Shown: positions 10,372 to 20,696, counted from the stretch's first letter. The stretch: DNA of 64,000 nt from Diphasiastrum complanatum (GCA_029204225.1 CM055114.1:19929049-19993048); one strand, 5' to 3'. The notes: generated by a model from the letters alone, not told the origin. Numbers and translations: made by a program.

Positions 10372-10682
10372 ACATGTTATGGAGTATGATCGAAATTCAT
10401 CCATAACTTTTTTTGTTATCCAATTGGTTGTCATAATGGTGATTTTCAAGAGTCTTAAAACACTATTAGATAGAGCTAAACAATATTCAAATACGTTGTA
10501 GTGTTTTGCAGCTATAAACTCGAAGCTAATATATTATATTTGCTATATATGGACATTTATTGAAAACCACATGTAGAAAATTACTTCTTTGTTGTTTGAG
10601 TATAACTATCATCTTGAGTGGATTTATGAGCTAGTCATCATTCTATTGTAACTTTTGTATATATTGTTATATATTTTTAAAG

Positions 10683-11660
10683 TGATGCCCTTCAATCTAT
10701 TGGAAAGAGGTGATGAGATGAGAGAAAGCAAAATGACAAGCCGAATGAGGTAAATGACTTATCGAGCACATCAGAATGAACGTTCTTTCCTATGCATGAC
10801 CACGCCTATTAATATTGAACAAAAGTAGTGACAGAAATCACGCTCAGTCATTTAGAAACTAACTTTGAGATCAGCAGAAGCTAAAGTGATTACATAGCCA
10901 AACAAAGAAGTATTGAATTATCAAAAAAAACAGTAAGAGATTATTAGTTACAAATAATCACAGAGATGCATACATTTTGACATAATACTGAATGCAATAA
11001 AGGATAGATTGATTCAGTAAAAGAAACAAATTAGATGCTAATGAGCACAAGATAATTGCGGATCAAAACTATCTCTGAGTAAATGAAACTCTATCTAAAG
11101 CACTTCTGCTATTAAGCAGTAAGGGCAGTACCAATACTCTAAATCAACTCTAAAGAACTGAGCTAGAATGCTCATAAGTGTTCAAGATTGAAAGCTTGAG
11201 AGAGTTGCTTCAATACATTGTTCAATAACTTGAAAAGTAATAGAAGTATGATCAGCTATTTATACTAAGCAATTAGGTTGTCAATCGCGCCAACCAGTTG
11301 GCCATGATGCACTAGCATCCCTCCAGTTAGTCATCTTGAAAATTTACTTGCTAAACGGTTAGGGAAAGTCTGTAGCTTCAATTCAAGTGGAACAATAACT
11401 GTATTCGGCATCCGAGAAGTAGCCGAAGTGGTCAAAGTCTCCGAAGTCACCAAAGCCTTCGAAGTTTGTGAAGTCACCGAAGTTTGTCAAAGTCTCCGAA
11501 GTTTGTCGAATGATGTCCAATATGTCGGAGCCACCTGTTAAGCGATTTCCCATGTATTTATGCAAACTGTGTAGAAACACAAAGAGAACTATAGAACTAG
11601 ATAATAGAGTGGATGAAGATTAAAGATCGATTAGTCAATAATCAAGAGAATAATTCAACA
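10683..11660 (-). mobile_element. Copia 3' LTR (minus strand), about 980 bp
   Basis: Starts TGTTGAATTATT at 11660 after a polypurine tract; the likely end is CA at 10683. A TATA-like AGTATAAATAGC lies near 11262 (minus strand). It follows the RNase H of the same polarity, as a 3' LTR should. The partial second copy is at 22075-22648. Confidence 0.75.
11405..11515. repeat. CCGAAG minisatellite inside the LTR
   Basis: Short units built on CCGAAGT (for example AAGTCTCCGAAGTTTGTC) recur about six times. Unit B has about 20 bp less in the same place (38972-39062), so copy number is variable. Confidence 0.75.
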
Positions 11661-11669
11661 CTCCCCCTT
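11661..11669 (-). other. Copia polypurine tract
   Basis: The minus strand reads AAGGGGGAG directly before the TGTTGA of the LTR, the expected PPT position. Confidence 0.75.
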
Positions 11670-11689
11670 AATTTGAATCCACGAATACG

Positions 11690-12150
11690 TTGACCTTCAA
11701 ACTTAGTTCTACACAAAATTTCTTGTGTAATAATGCTTTAGTAAACATATCCGCTATCATATATTGCATTTGACAATACTGCTAGTCAACCTCTTTGTCG
11801 AGAACTTTGCTTCTGACAGAGTGATACTTAATTTCAATGTGCTTACTCCTTGAATGAAACCTAGGGTTCCACGATAAAGCAATGGCACTTTGATTATCAC
11901 AAAATAGAATTGTCGGAGCATATTGATTCAGACTGATATTTGAAAGTAAGTCTTTCAACCACACTACTTCCTTTGTAGCTTGCGAGGCTATGATTTACTC
12001 TGATTCAATGGAAGATAGAGCTATCAAAGTTTGCTTGCGACTATTCCATGAAATAGGACCATTGTTGAGGAAGAATGTGAATCCGAAAGTGGATTTACGA
12101 GTGTCTACATCTCCTGCCCAACTTGCATCTGAATAACCACTGAGAAAATT
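11690..12150 (-). pseudogene. pol: Copia RNase H, pseudogene (deleted element)
   Basis: Minus-strand frames give GYSDASW and KSTFGF, then ATKEVVWLKDLLSNISLNQYA, FCDNQSAIALSWNP, HSRSKHIEIKYH and ADMFTKAL, the usual RNase H order ending in the copia C-terminal tail. In-frame stops lie near 11990 and 11780. The catalytic FCDN aspartate is kept. Upstream coding stops abruptly at about 12150 and is replaced by leader-like DNA, so gag, protease, integrase and RT are missing. Confidence 0.85.
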
Positions 12151-12154
12151 GAAT

Positions 12155-12660
12155 AATGCTGCAAGAGATGCTGGAGAAAAAGAAATGCTTCAAGTAGGCT
12201 TAAAAAACAACAAGTATGAGGGTGGAGATGGGCGCTGAACAAACTGCAATCAAATCTGGAAAATGGCTACAAACGGAGAGAAAAATGGGTGAAAGTGGCA
12301 ACATGAAGGAGCTAGACAGCCTGCAAACAAAAGTGAAGAGAGGGGTGAAAATGGAAGGAGAAACAGACGAAAGAGAGGAGGGAATTGGGCGCTGGACACA
12401 AACAAGCTGAACTTAGGTGCCAGAAATAATCTGCCAAAAACAAAAAATTTGGCCGCCAAATTTAGCAGTACTTCTGCTAACTATTCGCTAAAACTCCGCC
12501 AAGAAAAATGCTCTGATGGGAGCTGGTCCTCCTCCAAACTATGCTGAATGTTGTTCAAGCAAAGAGATGAAAGCCCTCAGCAAAGAGAGAAAAAAAAATC
12601 AGCAAGGAAAATGGGCGCCCAATCAAAAAATCAGATCTAAAATTCAGCAATCAGGAAAGT
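12155..12660 (-). other. Leader of the deleted copia element
   Basis: It lies between the RNase H and the PBS. It has no recognisable gag. The purine-rich plus strand (pyrimidine-rich minus strand) and the GGGCGC and GGCGG motifs shared with units B and B-copy 2 suggest a conserved leader. The open frames on both strands are low in complexity. Confidence 0.5.
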
Positions 12661-12672
12661 GCTCTGATACCA
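12661..12672 (-). other. Copia primer binding site, initiator-Met, exact
   Basis: The minus strand reads TGGTATCAGAGC, exactly complementary to the 3' end of plant initiator Met-tRNA. Together with the PPT at 11661 it brackets the internal region of a minus-strand element only about 1 kb long. Confidence 0.85.
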
Positions 12673-12877
12673 AGCTTTAAATACAACCAAGACGGATCTA
12701 GAGCTAAGCTATGAAAGCATCACGTAAGCAAGACTTAACCCTAGAAAACAGGAAAGAGAGACTAAGGAGGCTAAAGAGAGAGATCAAAATCATCAACTGA
12801 ATAACAAATGACACATATTCCCTACTTATAGCCTAAAGGAAACTTCCAGTGGCAAGGGCCAGTCATAAAAGAATAGA
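12673..12877 (-). mobile_element. Putative 5' LTR remnant beside the PBS
   Basis: By position this should be the end of a 5' LTR. A TATA-like CTATAAGTAGGG lies near 12825 (minus strand). The sequence does not match the end of the 3' LTR at 10683-11660, so either the LTR pair is chimeric or an end is misplaced. Confidence 0.35.
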
Positions 12878-13192
12878 GTGGCTAGGTTTGCTTCATCTCA
12901 TCTCCCTTCATTGGCCGACTCACCACCTCTTTTTGTTTTAGATACAAATCATCGTAATTGTAACTTGATCCAAGGAGTTTATCTATTATTTGCCACTATC
13001 CCACGACAAGAAACCACAAAACTTAGTGAGGTGAGGAAGACGAGTGTCATAGTTGAAATACGATTGTTATCCTTGTCAAGAAGAGTTTATGACAAAATAG
13101 GCAATGTCAAAAAAATCAAACATTGTGTTATTTTAGCCCCAATTTACTTAAAGAAATGTGATAAGTTGAAAATTTATCGGTATATTAAGTAA
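12878..13192 (+). CDS. Unidentified 104-codon open frame
   Basis: I do not recognise the product. The frame opens with a Ser/Pro-containing segment, then a mixed hydrophobic and basic part (TIPRQETTKLSEV, KKCDKLKIYRYIK at the end). Unit B has the same frame intact at 40427-40741 with one residue different (S to F at position 7). At this level of DNA identity an open frame is not strong evidence of function. No splice sites or promoter were assigned. It may be chance. Confidence 0.2.
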   Translation: MARFASSHLPSLADSPPLFVLDTNHRNCNLIQGVYLLFATIPRQETTKLSEVRKTSVIVEIRLLSLSRRVYDKIGNVKKIKHCVILAPIYLKKCDKLKIYRYIK

Positions 13193-15324
13193 TTAAGTAT
13201 TGGATGTTTCAAGAGGTATTTATTGTCCTATTACTGGTTTTTTATGGTTACTTAGTGTTGTGAGTAGTTGCTTGCTAGGCGACCATTTTTTGTAACCCTT
13301 AACGCAAACGATAAATCTATTGATTGCAAGTAATTATTTATTTTTATTTTGACATCTTGTGTCTAGCATTGGTATTGTTTGCTTCATTCAGTATTTTGTT
13401 ATGGTGTTCAGTTATATATGCAGCTTGAGATTACGATGTCTATAAATAGGTAAAGTATTGATCACTAACGTACTCTACAATTAACAAATTATTACAAGTA
13501 ATGTTTAACAATGTATGTTGTTTATGAAGCATAAATCATGAATGTAACAAAATGACATCATCACAGGATGAGAGTTCTCATCCTTTCTCATTCCTCTAGT
13601 TTGATTAGTCGTTTGACAAATTGTATTTCAAAGTAGGTAAGGAAACAATTGCATCAAACAGGTGAGCAAGCAAACCCCATAGGTATGCCATCGATTTGCT
13701 TCTAGCTTTTATTTCCAAATTGAATGATACAGTTGGAGATCAACACATTGTTCCACCATATCAATGTTTGCTCAACCAATCTTCATAATCTTGTTGATTT
13801 TAGGTCAAAATCCATTGACCTTAATTTTATAGCATAGGCTTCTGTGTTCTTTGGTTACATTTTCTAGCTTGTACACTTCATGTATCATATGTGTGATAAT
13901 CGTAGTTAACCTATTTGGCCTTCATAGTAGAATGTTTTCATAGCACTTTGAGATGTCATAAGATGTGCAAGCTATGTATTAGCTTCCGTTAGTCAAGATA
14001 AAAGTTTATGGAAGATTCACATTGCTAGAATAAACATTTATCTACATTAAGGATGATCTTGTGTGTTGGATTTAAGCCTTACTCCGTTCATGATGAATGG
14101 AGACAGTTCACTTAGACTTGCTCTTGTCATAAATGTAACAAGTATAAAGAGGGTACGATTATGGGCATTTGTCATCCATCTTAAAGTTTTTATATGTGCT
14201 TTGTATGTAGACAATAATTCCTCACTTTCTATAGGATTGGTAGGTATAATATTTTCCAAAACTTGTTTGATGATTTTTATTCTTTTTGGAATCCATATCA
14301 TGGTATTTTTTCAAAAATGGTGTGAAGATTATCCCTTTTAGTCGTTTTAAAGCTTTAATCCAAACATAATGCTTGCATAACTACAAGGATTATTTTGTTC
14401 ATTATCTAGACCACTAAGATACATGTGTTTCAATAATCGAGTGCTTTCATTTCACACATCAAATCATTATGTGTGTACAACCACTTATAGTGTAAATGTT
14501 TTTTTTGGTCCTAAGGAGGGTGTACTCCTTAACCTTAAAAGCAATGTTACTCACTACATTGATATAGGTCATCCATGGATTCACAAACCACTTCATTCAA
14601 AATAGTACATAACGGAATGATTCAGATCCTCACACAAAGAATATCTAAGATCCTTGTGTCAAATAAAATGGCAATTTAAATTAAGCAAATGACCATGCTG
14701 TTGTTATATAGATGATGTGAACTTCTTAATAACATACATTGACAAGAATCAAATGTTGAAATTCACACGTGTGGATTTTCCTTTGAGTGTGATGATGATC
14801 TCCTAAGTGGTGTGCATGCATATAGATCAAGACTAGATTGATAATCAAGATCTATCTCAAAAATCTAAGGCAAAGACACACTACAACATGCATACATTCA
14901 TCATGCAAGTACATACACACGAGGGGAAAATGTACTTTCAAAAAATTAATTATGAAAAGTCCTACCTCTCGAGTAGAGAGAGAATGTAACAAATTGGGCT
15001 TGGGTAGACAGAGAAACCACCAATGTGACTAGAACTCAAAATCTCATTCATCTCCAAGAAAATCAATACAATAATGAAGTGGATCATCCTACATGTCATA
15101 TATCGAGGTAGTCCATCCTCTAATTCTATTGGACTCACTTTTTAGCACCTCTTACATCCTATTGGATGAGTGACTCAACATCCCTTGATTTTCATTGGAC
15201 CCTTTCTCACTTATGATTGGACCCTTGACTCCTAAAATTTTTTGGACCAATCAAAACACAAGAATCAAATTTTGTCTAACTGAGGTGACAGTCGCAAGAA
15301 TCGCGTTTTGTCTAACTAGGGTGA
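13193..15324. other. Unassigned 2.1 kb stretch
   Basis: AT-rich, with several short frames (plus-strand 14063-14341, 14423-14605 and 14838-15032) that have hydrophobic or ordinary composition and no recognised domain. The ATTGG/CCAAT motif recurs about five times at 15128-15252. No RNA gene, TE terminus or long repeat was recognised. Unit B has it at 40742-42880. Confidence 0.3.
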
Positions 15325-15366
15325 CACACACACACACACACACTCTCTCTCTCTCTCTCTCTCTCT
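15325..15366. repeat. Compound (AC)n(CT)n microsatellite
   Basis: About nine AC units pass directly into about ten CT units. In B (42884-42948) the CT part is much longer, an expansion of roughly 30 bases. Confidence 0.95.
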
Positions 15367-15392
15367 CCAGATATTACAGGAGATCACCTAGA

Positions 15393-16440
15393 CTCCCACA
15401 ATATCAAATCCATTTTCATTGGTTATAGCACTTCAAATAGAACTCATATGTTGTGTGATTATGTTGAATCAAAGCTATTCATCTGCAGAGATATTGTTTT
15501 ATTGAGGATCAATTTATTGACCTCAAAGGCTCAGACAGTCGAACTATCCAACACTCCCATTTCCCATTTGACTATTTCTATTGAATGTTCAAATTTATCA
15601 ACTTCAGGCGAACAACTTATCAAGAACGAATCAGAAGAAGATGTTGTAGCTCAACAACAACATAATCAAGAAAATGATTATTAGCCCCATTCATCTCCCA
15701 AAAGATCGCCAAGAGATTGCAGACCACCTAACATATATACTGATGAATTTGTTTGTTATCTCATTTGAGAGTTGGCTATAGTCAAAGAAGCACTCAATCA
15801 GTCAGACTCCGATCTATGGAGAGAAGCTATGGATGAAGAATATTTATCTTTCATCAAAAACCAAACTTGGACTATTGTCAAATTACATGCCAACAGAAAT
15901 GTAATTGATTGCAAATGGGTATTTAAGATAAAATACAAAGTAGATGGAAGTATCGATTGAAGGAAAGTTTGACTTGTTGCACGATAATTTTTCCAAATCC
16001 TGAATATCGACTATAGTGAGACTTTCGGTCCGGTAGTAAAGCATTCTTCAATCAAACTTCTAGTAACTATCGTATGTTGTTGAAGAGACTCTGGAGATAC
16101 ATCATATGGATGTACATACAACGTATCTGAATGGAGTTATCTAAAAAGATACCTACATGATATCTTCTGAAGGTTATCTAATAAACGACAAGGAGAATCA
16201 TGTATGTAAACTTCATAGAGCACTTTAAGACTTGAAGCAACCTACTAGAGTTTGGTTCTAGAGGATCAACACTTTTTTTAATCGATCATGGTTAGAATCC
16301 AAACACTTCATATTTGAATGTTTAATTCAAGTGAGCAAAGCATTTTTTTATTATCATTACATTGTACGTGGATGCATTGCTATTAAACAATAGTATTGAA
16401 CTAATAAAGATGCAAAATGAATGTTGTCTCATAATTTGAC
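15393..16440 (+). pseudogene. pol: Copia integrase C-terminus and RT N-terminus, pseudogene
   Basis: One frame runs through the end of integrase (SIFIGYSTSNRTH, ESKLFICRDIV), a linker rich in Gln and Asn, and the start of RT (ALNQSDSDLWREAMDEEY, NQTWTIV, VIDCKWVFKIKYKVDGSID). It then reaches NIDYSETFGPVVKHSS at 16004. Two of the stops, after GSID and two codons later, are TGA where CGA (Arg) would fit the family, as C to T decay would give. RT continues in other frames (HHMDVHTTYLNG, VCKLH, LKQPTRVW) to DLGEAHY near 16450. From 16004 on it is the inverted counterpart of 4480-4971. Confidence 0.8.
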
Positions 16441-16845
16441 ATGATAGATCTGGGCGAAGCTCATTATATTGGAAGAAGGAAGGATGATTCGATAATTCAA
16501 AGTCTATGAATGAACTATTGAGCGCAGCGGAATAAGACTTCTTTCCTAATGCATGACTACGCCTATCAATAATTGAACAAAGCTATAATGACAGAAGTCA
16601 CGTTCAATCCTTTAGCAAATAACTATGGAATTATTAGTACCAAAGTGATTTTGTAGTCAAACAATTTCAGAGTGTAAAGTAGTGTAAAGAATATTGCAGT
16701 GTTGAAGTATTCAACAGATCAGACGAAACAATAACAGATTTATCAACTATAAATAGCTACAGAGAAGCATACATTCTGACATGATATTGAACACAATAAG
16801 AAGATAGATTGATTCAATAAGTAGCATGTACAAATCAAATGAGGA
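16440..16845 (-). mobile_element. Copia LTR fragment in arm 2
   Basis: Reverse complement of 4131-4480, including the CTATAAATAGCTAC block. It carries no coding sequence and separates the RT core from the RT middle fragment. Confidence 0.55.
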
Positions 16846-17450
16846 GTTGGTATGCTAAGCTTAACACTTTTCTTCTTTCTCAAAATTTCAAGCTGAGTGA
16901 GTATGATCATTCACTTTACTATAGATTTGTTGGAAATGATGCACCATTCTTCTAATCTATATGATTGATATCATTTTGAGTTGAGGTAACAATCGAGATG
17001 TTGATTGTTACCTCCACTATAATGACAGAAGTCACGTTCAATCCTTTAGCAAATAACTTTGGAATTATTAGTACCAAAGTGATTTTGTAGTCAAACAATT
17101 TCAGAGTGTAAAGTAGTGTAAAGAATATTGCAGGGTTGAAGTGTTCAACAGATCAGACGAAACAATAATCGATTTATCAGTTATAAATAGCTACAGAGAA
17201 GCATACATTCTGACATGATATTGAACGCAATAAGAAGATAGATTGATTCAGTAAGTAGCATGTACAAATCGGATGAGGAGTTGGTATGCTAAGCTTAACA
17301 CTTTTCTTCTTTCTCAAAATTTCAAGATGAGTGAGTATGATCATTCACTTTATTATGGATTTGTTGGAAATGATGTTACCATTCTTCTAATCTATATGAT
17401 TGATATCATTTTGAGTGGAGGTAACAATCAAGATGTTGATGATATCAAGA
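16585..17450. repeat. Tandem repeat of about 435 bp, two copies
   Basis: Each copy joins an LTR fragment to an RT fragment. The landmark CCATTCTTCTAATC occurs at 16944 and 17379, 435 bp apart. The first copy carries a shorter RT part (GTTGGAAATGATG then CACC). Unit B has the landmark three times. Confidence 0.85.
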
Positions 17451-17486
17451 TGGCACTAGAAAAAGAGTTTGATGTTGTTCTATGCT
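17264..17486 (+). pseudogene. pol: Copia RT middle fragment in arm 2
   Basis: Plus-strand frame with RSWYAKLNTFLLSQNFK, SEYDHSLYY, YMID and ALEKEFDVVLC, the inverted counterpart of 3916-4130. It ends tail to tail against the minus-strand RNase H at 17487. Confidence 0.8.
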
Positions 17487-18310
17487 TCACTCCCTTGAAT
17501 AAACATGTTGAAGCTCCATCCCCTTTTCCATGACTTGTTCTCCCACAATTTGATAAGCCACTTCAATATGCTTGCTCCTTGCATGAAAAATAGGATTCCT
17601 TGCCAATATTTGGTTTGAGAGGTTATCACAAAAGATGATTGGACTCTCTGAAAAATCCAACAAGTGAAAATACATTACCATTCTCTTGATCCATAACATA
17701 TCCTTTGTGCAAGATGTAAGAGCTTTGTACTCGGCCTCACTAGATGACAATGAGATTGTAGCTTGTTTTTTTGACATCCAAGAGATAGATCCATCAATTA
17801 TGAAAATAGCATGTGCACCTATGGATTTCCTATCCGTTTGATCTCTAGAAAAGTCTGAATCTGAAAATCCATACAGGTCTGGTTATGATCCTCCATAAAC
17901 AATTCCAAAATCATTAGTTCCCAAGATGTATTTCGATACCCTCTTGCCTGGTTTCCAATGCTCCACACTAGTATCATGCATAAATTGGCTTAATCTACCA
18001 ACACAATATCTTAGATCAGGTCTTGTGATGGTTATACATATGAGTGAACCAACTAGCTTGCTATAGAGAGTAATGTCCTTGAAGGATCTTTCATTACCTC
18101 TAATAGTGAGCTTTACATTTGACTCCATTGGTGTATTACAAGACTTTGCATTTACCATATGAAATCTCTTTAGAATAAAATTAGAATACTTCTCTTGACA
18201 AATGAGACTAAATTAATAAGTTCTAAGTACTTCTATTCCCAAGATATAATGCAAAAGATCATGCTCACTTGGAGTTCTATCTAAATCTATGCTAAAACTA
18301 GATGAAGAGG
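17487..18310 (-). pseudogene. pol: Copia RT C-terminus and RNase H in arm 2
   Basis: Minus-strand frames 17883-18158 (TPMES, GSLICITITRPDL, LSQFM) and 17487-17777 (SWMSKKQATISLSSSEAEYKALTS, FCDNLSNQ, HARSKHIEV), divided by the same TAA as arm 1. It keeps the FCDN aspartate and the family-typical SLSSSEAEY that arm 1 of A and C has lost, so it is nearer the ancestral sequence. Confidence 0.85.
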
Positions 18311-18313
18311 GAG

Positions 18314-18436
18314 TGTGAAAAATTGTCAACTAGCTTGTTGTTTTTTGGTGGCCAAATGATGAGATCTCAACTTAGAGATAGTTTCATATCTGTCAATAAG
18401 GGCCTAATAGTGTTTGTACTATTTTTGGCAAGTAAA
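18314..18436 (+). mobile_element. Copia LTR start, truncated
   Basis: TGTGAAAAATTG after GAAGAGGGAG (PPT). Matches the first about 120 bp of the LTR at 30123-30633 (read on the minus strand), then breaks into cassette-related sequence (AATTCTTGATG). Confidence 0.7.
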
Positions 18437-19134
18437 TTCTTGATGTTCTTGGGTTGTCCAATAATCAAGAAATAAGTATTTCTTGATCCTTGAATATTCA
18501 TAATGTTGTCTTTAGCTTCTGGATAAAAACTATACTACAACGCTAATCTTACTGCATGGCTGAATGATAACCAAGACTTTGATTGCCAAGAATGACCCAT
18601 AAGAGTCTGGTAACAGACAGTAAGTAAATGCCAAACCAGCAACGTGCCAAGTCATATTGAATCTACACAGAGAATAAAACCTCACTAATGAGGAATCAAT
18701 GAACATCACAACAAAAGCATACATAAAAAATGGAAAAAATATATGAGCTGTGTCACTTTTACATGAAAATGCTTCTTGGTTTCCAAGGGGAGGCTCGAAC
18801 CTGGGACCAAAGAAACTTTAGATGCCAAGCTAACCAGTTGAGCCAAGTCGTATTGAATCTACACAGAGAATAAAACCTCACTAATGAGGAATCAATGAAC
18901 ATCACAACAAAAGCATACATAAAAAATGGAAAAAATATATGAGCTGTGTCACTTTTACATGAAAATGAAATAAGGATGGATATGAAGGTCTCTACATCTC
19001 CCCTGGCTGAGACTTGAATCTGCAACTGTTGAAAAAGTGGTGCAACCAACTGTGTGAAGTTTACAGTTTGCAAAATTTTGATGGAGTTAATGAGATTTAT
19101 GAGATTGGCAATCATTATCGAAACATGAATATCT
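18437..19134. repeat. Partial cassette D split by a tRNA-like block
   Basis: Contains D-cassette sequence at 18520-18771 and 18845-19130. A 123 bp D segment is present on both sides of the tRNA-like block (18649-18771 and 18845-18967). The second tRNA-like motif copy is at 18991-19066. The minus-strand frame 18759-19274 is a read-through of these parts and is not a gene. Confidence 0.7.
18772..18848 (-). repeat. tRNA-like block (SINE head or tRNA pseudogene)
   Basis: The minus strand has an A box (TTGGCTCAACTGG, 18834-18846) and a good B box (GGTTCGAGCC, 18792-18801), 45 bases apart, as in tRNA genes. A complete acceptor stem is not evident, so a tRNA-derived SINE head is more likely than a functional tRNA. 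It is flanked by 123 bp direct repeats of cassette D. Confidence 0.5.
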
Positions 19135-19258
19135 TTTAGAGAGTAAATGAGAGTAAACTGAGAAGTTCTAAATACTTCTATTCCCAAGATATAATGCAAA
19201 AGATCAGGCTCACTTGGAGTTCTATCTAAATCTATGCTAAAACTAGATGAAGAGGCAG

Positions 19259-19488
19259 TGTGAAAAATTGTCAACTAGTTTGTTGTTTTTTGGTGGCCAA
19301 ATTATGAGATCTCAACTTAGAGATAGTTTCATATTTGTCAATAAGGGCCTAATAGTGTTTGTACTGTTTTTGGCAAGTAGATAAGTGGATGAGGTCAATT
19401 TTGGACCCATTCTAATTGGCTAAATATGATACATTGCATCTAGACTAGTATTTCTAGGTTTTTGATGAAGTATTTAGTTGTTTTCAAT
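19259..19488 (+). mobile_element. Copia LTR start, second copy
   Basis: TGTGAAAAATTG opens at 19259 after AGAGGCAG, a PPT with one change. The 230 bp match the LTR of arm 1 and end at TTTTCAAT, the edge of the inverted repeat. Confidence 0.65.
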
Positions 19489-20020
19489 AGCTAGTTTTGA
19501 TGAAGTATCATTTTTGAGGTCAATATAAGGCTTAATAGCCTGTTTGGCTTGTTTATGGTTTGGTGAGGCTTGGGTACCAGATGCTATCCTTATGGCAGCA
19601 AGGGCGGCCTCAGTCACGCGGACCTTGTGTGTGGCTCCCTGGAAAGTGACGTAAAACTTGGATTTCTCCTCCTTCCAAGTGCTGAAGGCAAGAGTGATAA
19701 AATCCATGTTTATTCTCGCTGAGAAGGCTCTCTCATGAATACCCATTGCAGTAAGCAGAGGCTATGCAAGGGTCATCCACTGAGTGACCATGCTTGTGCT
19801 AGGAAGGATCATGATATCCGTTGCAGATGGGACATCACGATGGATAGTATAACGAGGCGACTAAGATGTATATGTGGAAGACATAATGAACAGAAACGAA
19901 AAATAATACACACGAGTGTATAATAGAAAATACTTCAGAAAGTTTTGAAAGCTTTGGTCGCTGGAAAATTTGGCAAGAGCTTTGCTAGCACAAGTGAGGA
20001 ATGAATCGAATTCAGCCAAC
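19474..20020 (-). pseudogene. Unidentified minus-strand reading frame
   Basis: The intact part is 19474-19746 (90 codons, MGIHERAFSARINMDF and KFYVTFQGATHKVRV). The frame continues upstream through a TAG just before it and, in A only, another TAG where B has CAG. In B the equivalent 46316-46861 is 181 codons with a single TAG. I do not recognise the protein. It has ordinary soluble composition and a hydrophobic segment near its N-terminus (YFLLYTRVYYFSFLF). Its 3' end runs into the LTR fragment. Confidence 0.35.
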
Positions 20021-20212
20021 TTATAGGTGAATTTGAGGGTCCATTACATTGAATACTAGTTTGGCTGATCAGTTCTGAACGGAAATTTGCAGGCTCATAC
20101 AGTACTATGAAAGTAGGCTAAAAGAATCTTGACAAAGGTTTCTGAGTGTTTGAAGTCATCTGGAGAATGTTTTCCAAGGTTGGCGAAGGATGAACCTTTG
20201 CCCAAGAGGGAG

Positions 20213-20280
20213 TGTGAAAAATTGTCAACTAGTTTGTTATTTTTTTGAGGCCAAAATGAAATCTCAGCTTAGAGATGTTG
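20213..20280 (+). mobile_element. Copia LTR start, third copy
   Basis: TGTGAAAAATTG follows CAAGAGGGAG. About 70 bp match the other LTR starts before the sequence diverges. Confidence 0.55.
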
Positions 20281-20696
20281 GGCCAATTTAGCCATGATTG
20301 CAAATTAATTGTAAATATAATGATGGAGGCTCAATCATGGAGTTTTATGGTGGACATATATCAAGAAAGGACAAAGATGGAGGGGACATGCAAGCAACTG
20401 GTCATCATATAAATTTATTGTTTGGTTGTTGTTATCTTCTAGAGAGTTCAAAGTCGGAAGCATGGAGCAATCATTTGTGTACATTCTATTTGGTTCTTCA
20501 TGTTCTAGTTACATCTTGATATGTAAAATTGATATAAGAAACAGTGAAGCATCCAATGTGGACACTATTCTCTATATCAATTATGAAAGCAACTTTAGGA
20601 CCTTAGAAAGGAGATCTATACTTAGGATTAAGATCATTCTAAAGTTGGATCAAAGTAGTATGGTCAAAACTAAGCCAAAGCTAGTTGAGGAGGGAG
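20281..20696 (+). other. Copia-like 3' untranslated segment ending in a PPT
   Basis: No domain was found; plus-strand frames are short. The end, GAGGAGGGAG, is a clear polypurine tract before TGTGAGAAAT, so this is probably the region just upstream of a 3' LTR. Confidence 0.4.

Larger units (their letters stand above)
9635..10682. repeat. Cassette D, copy D1
   Basis: Non-coding block repeated in each unit: here, again at 21008-22074 (D2), and in part at 18520-19130. Landmarks are an exon-like island on the minus strand (about 9655-9765), a tRNA-like motif (9911-9987) and a GT microsatellite (10339-10371). The roughly 65-codon minus-strand frame at 9637-9831 recurs in all copies but is hydrophobic and has no recognised domain. 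The family is unknown. Confidence 0.7.
16004..19488. repeat. Inverted copy of the copia block (arm 2)
   Basis: It matches the reverse complement of 2868-4971. The correspondence is split: 16004-18436 covers the RT core, LTR fragment, RT middle, RNase H and LTR start; 19135-19488 gives a second partial copy of the LTR and first RT codons. Cassette D sequence and a tRNA-like block lie between. About 11 kb separates the arms. Confidence 0.8.

Noticed and set aside
10240-10450. Histidine/threonine-rich frame over the GT run
   Set aside because: HTHTHT is only the translation of the microsatellite.
18772-18848. Functional tRNA gene
   Set aside because: A and B boxes are present, but I could not form a convincing acceptor stem or anticodon arm.
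18759-19274. 171-codon minus-strand open frame as a gene
   Set aside because: It reads through an LTR start, cassette D and a tRNA-like block of different origins; no single product is plausible.
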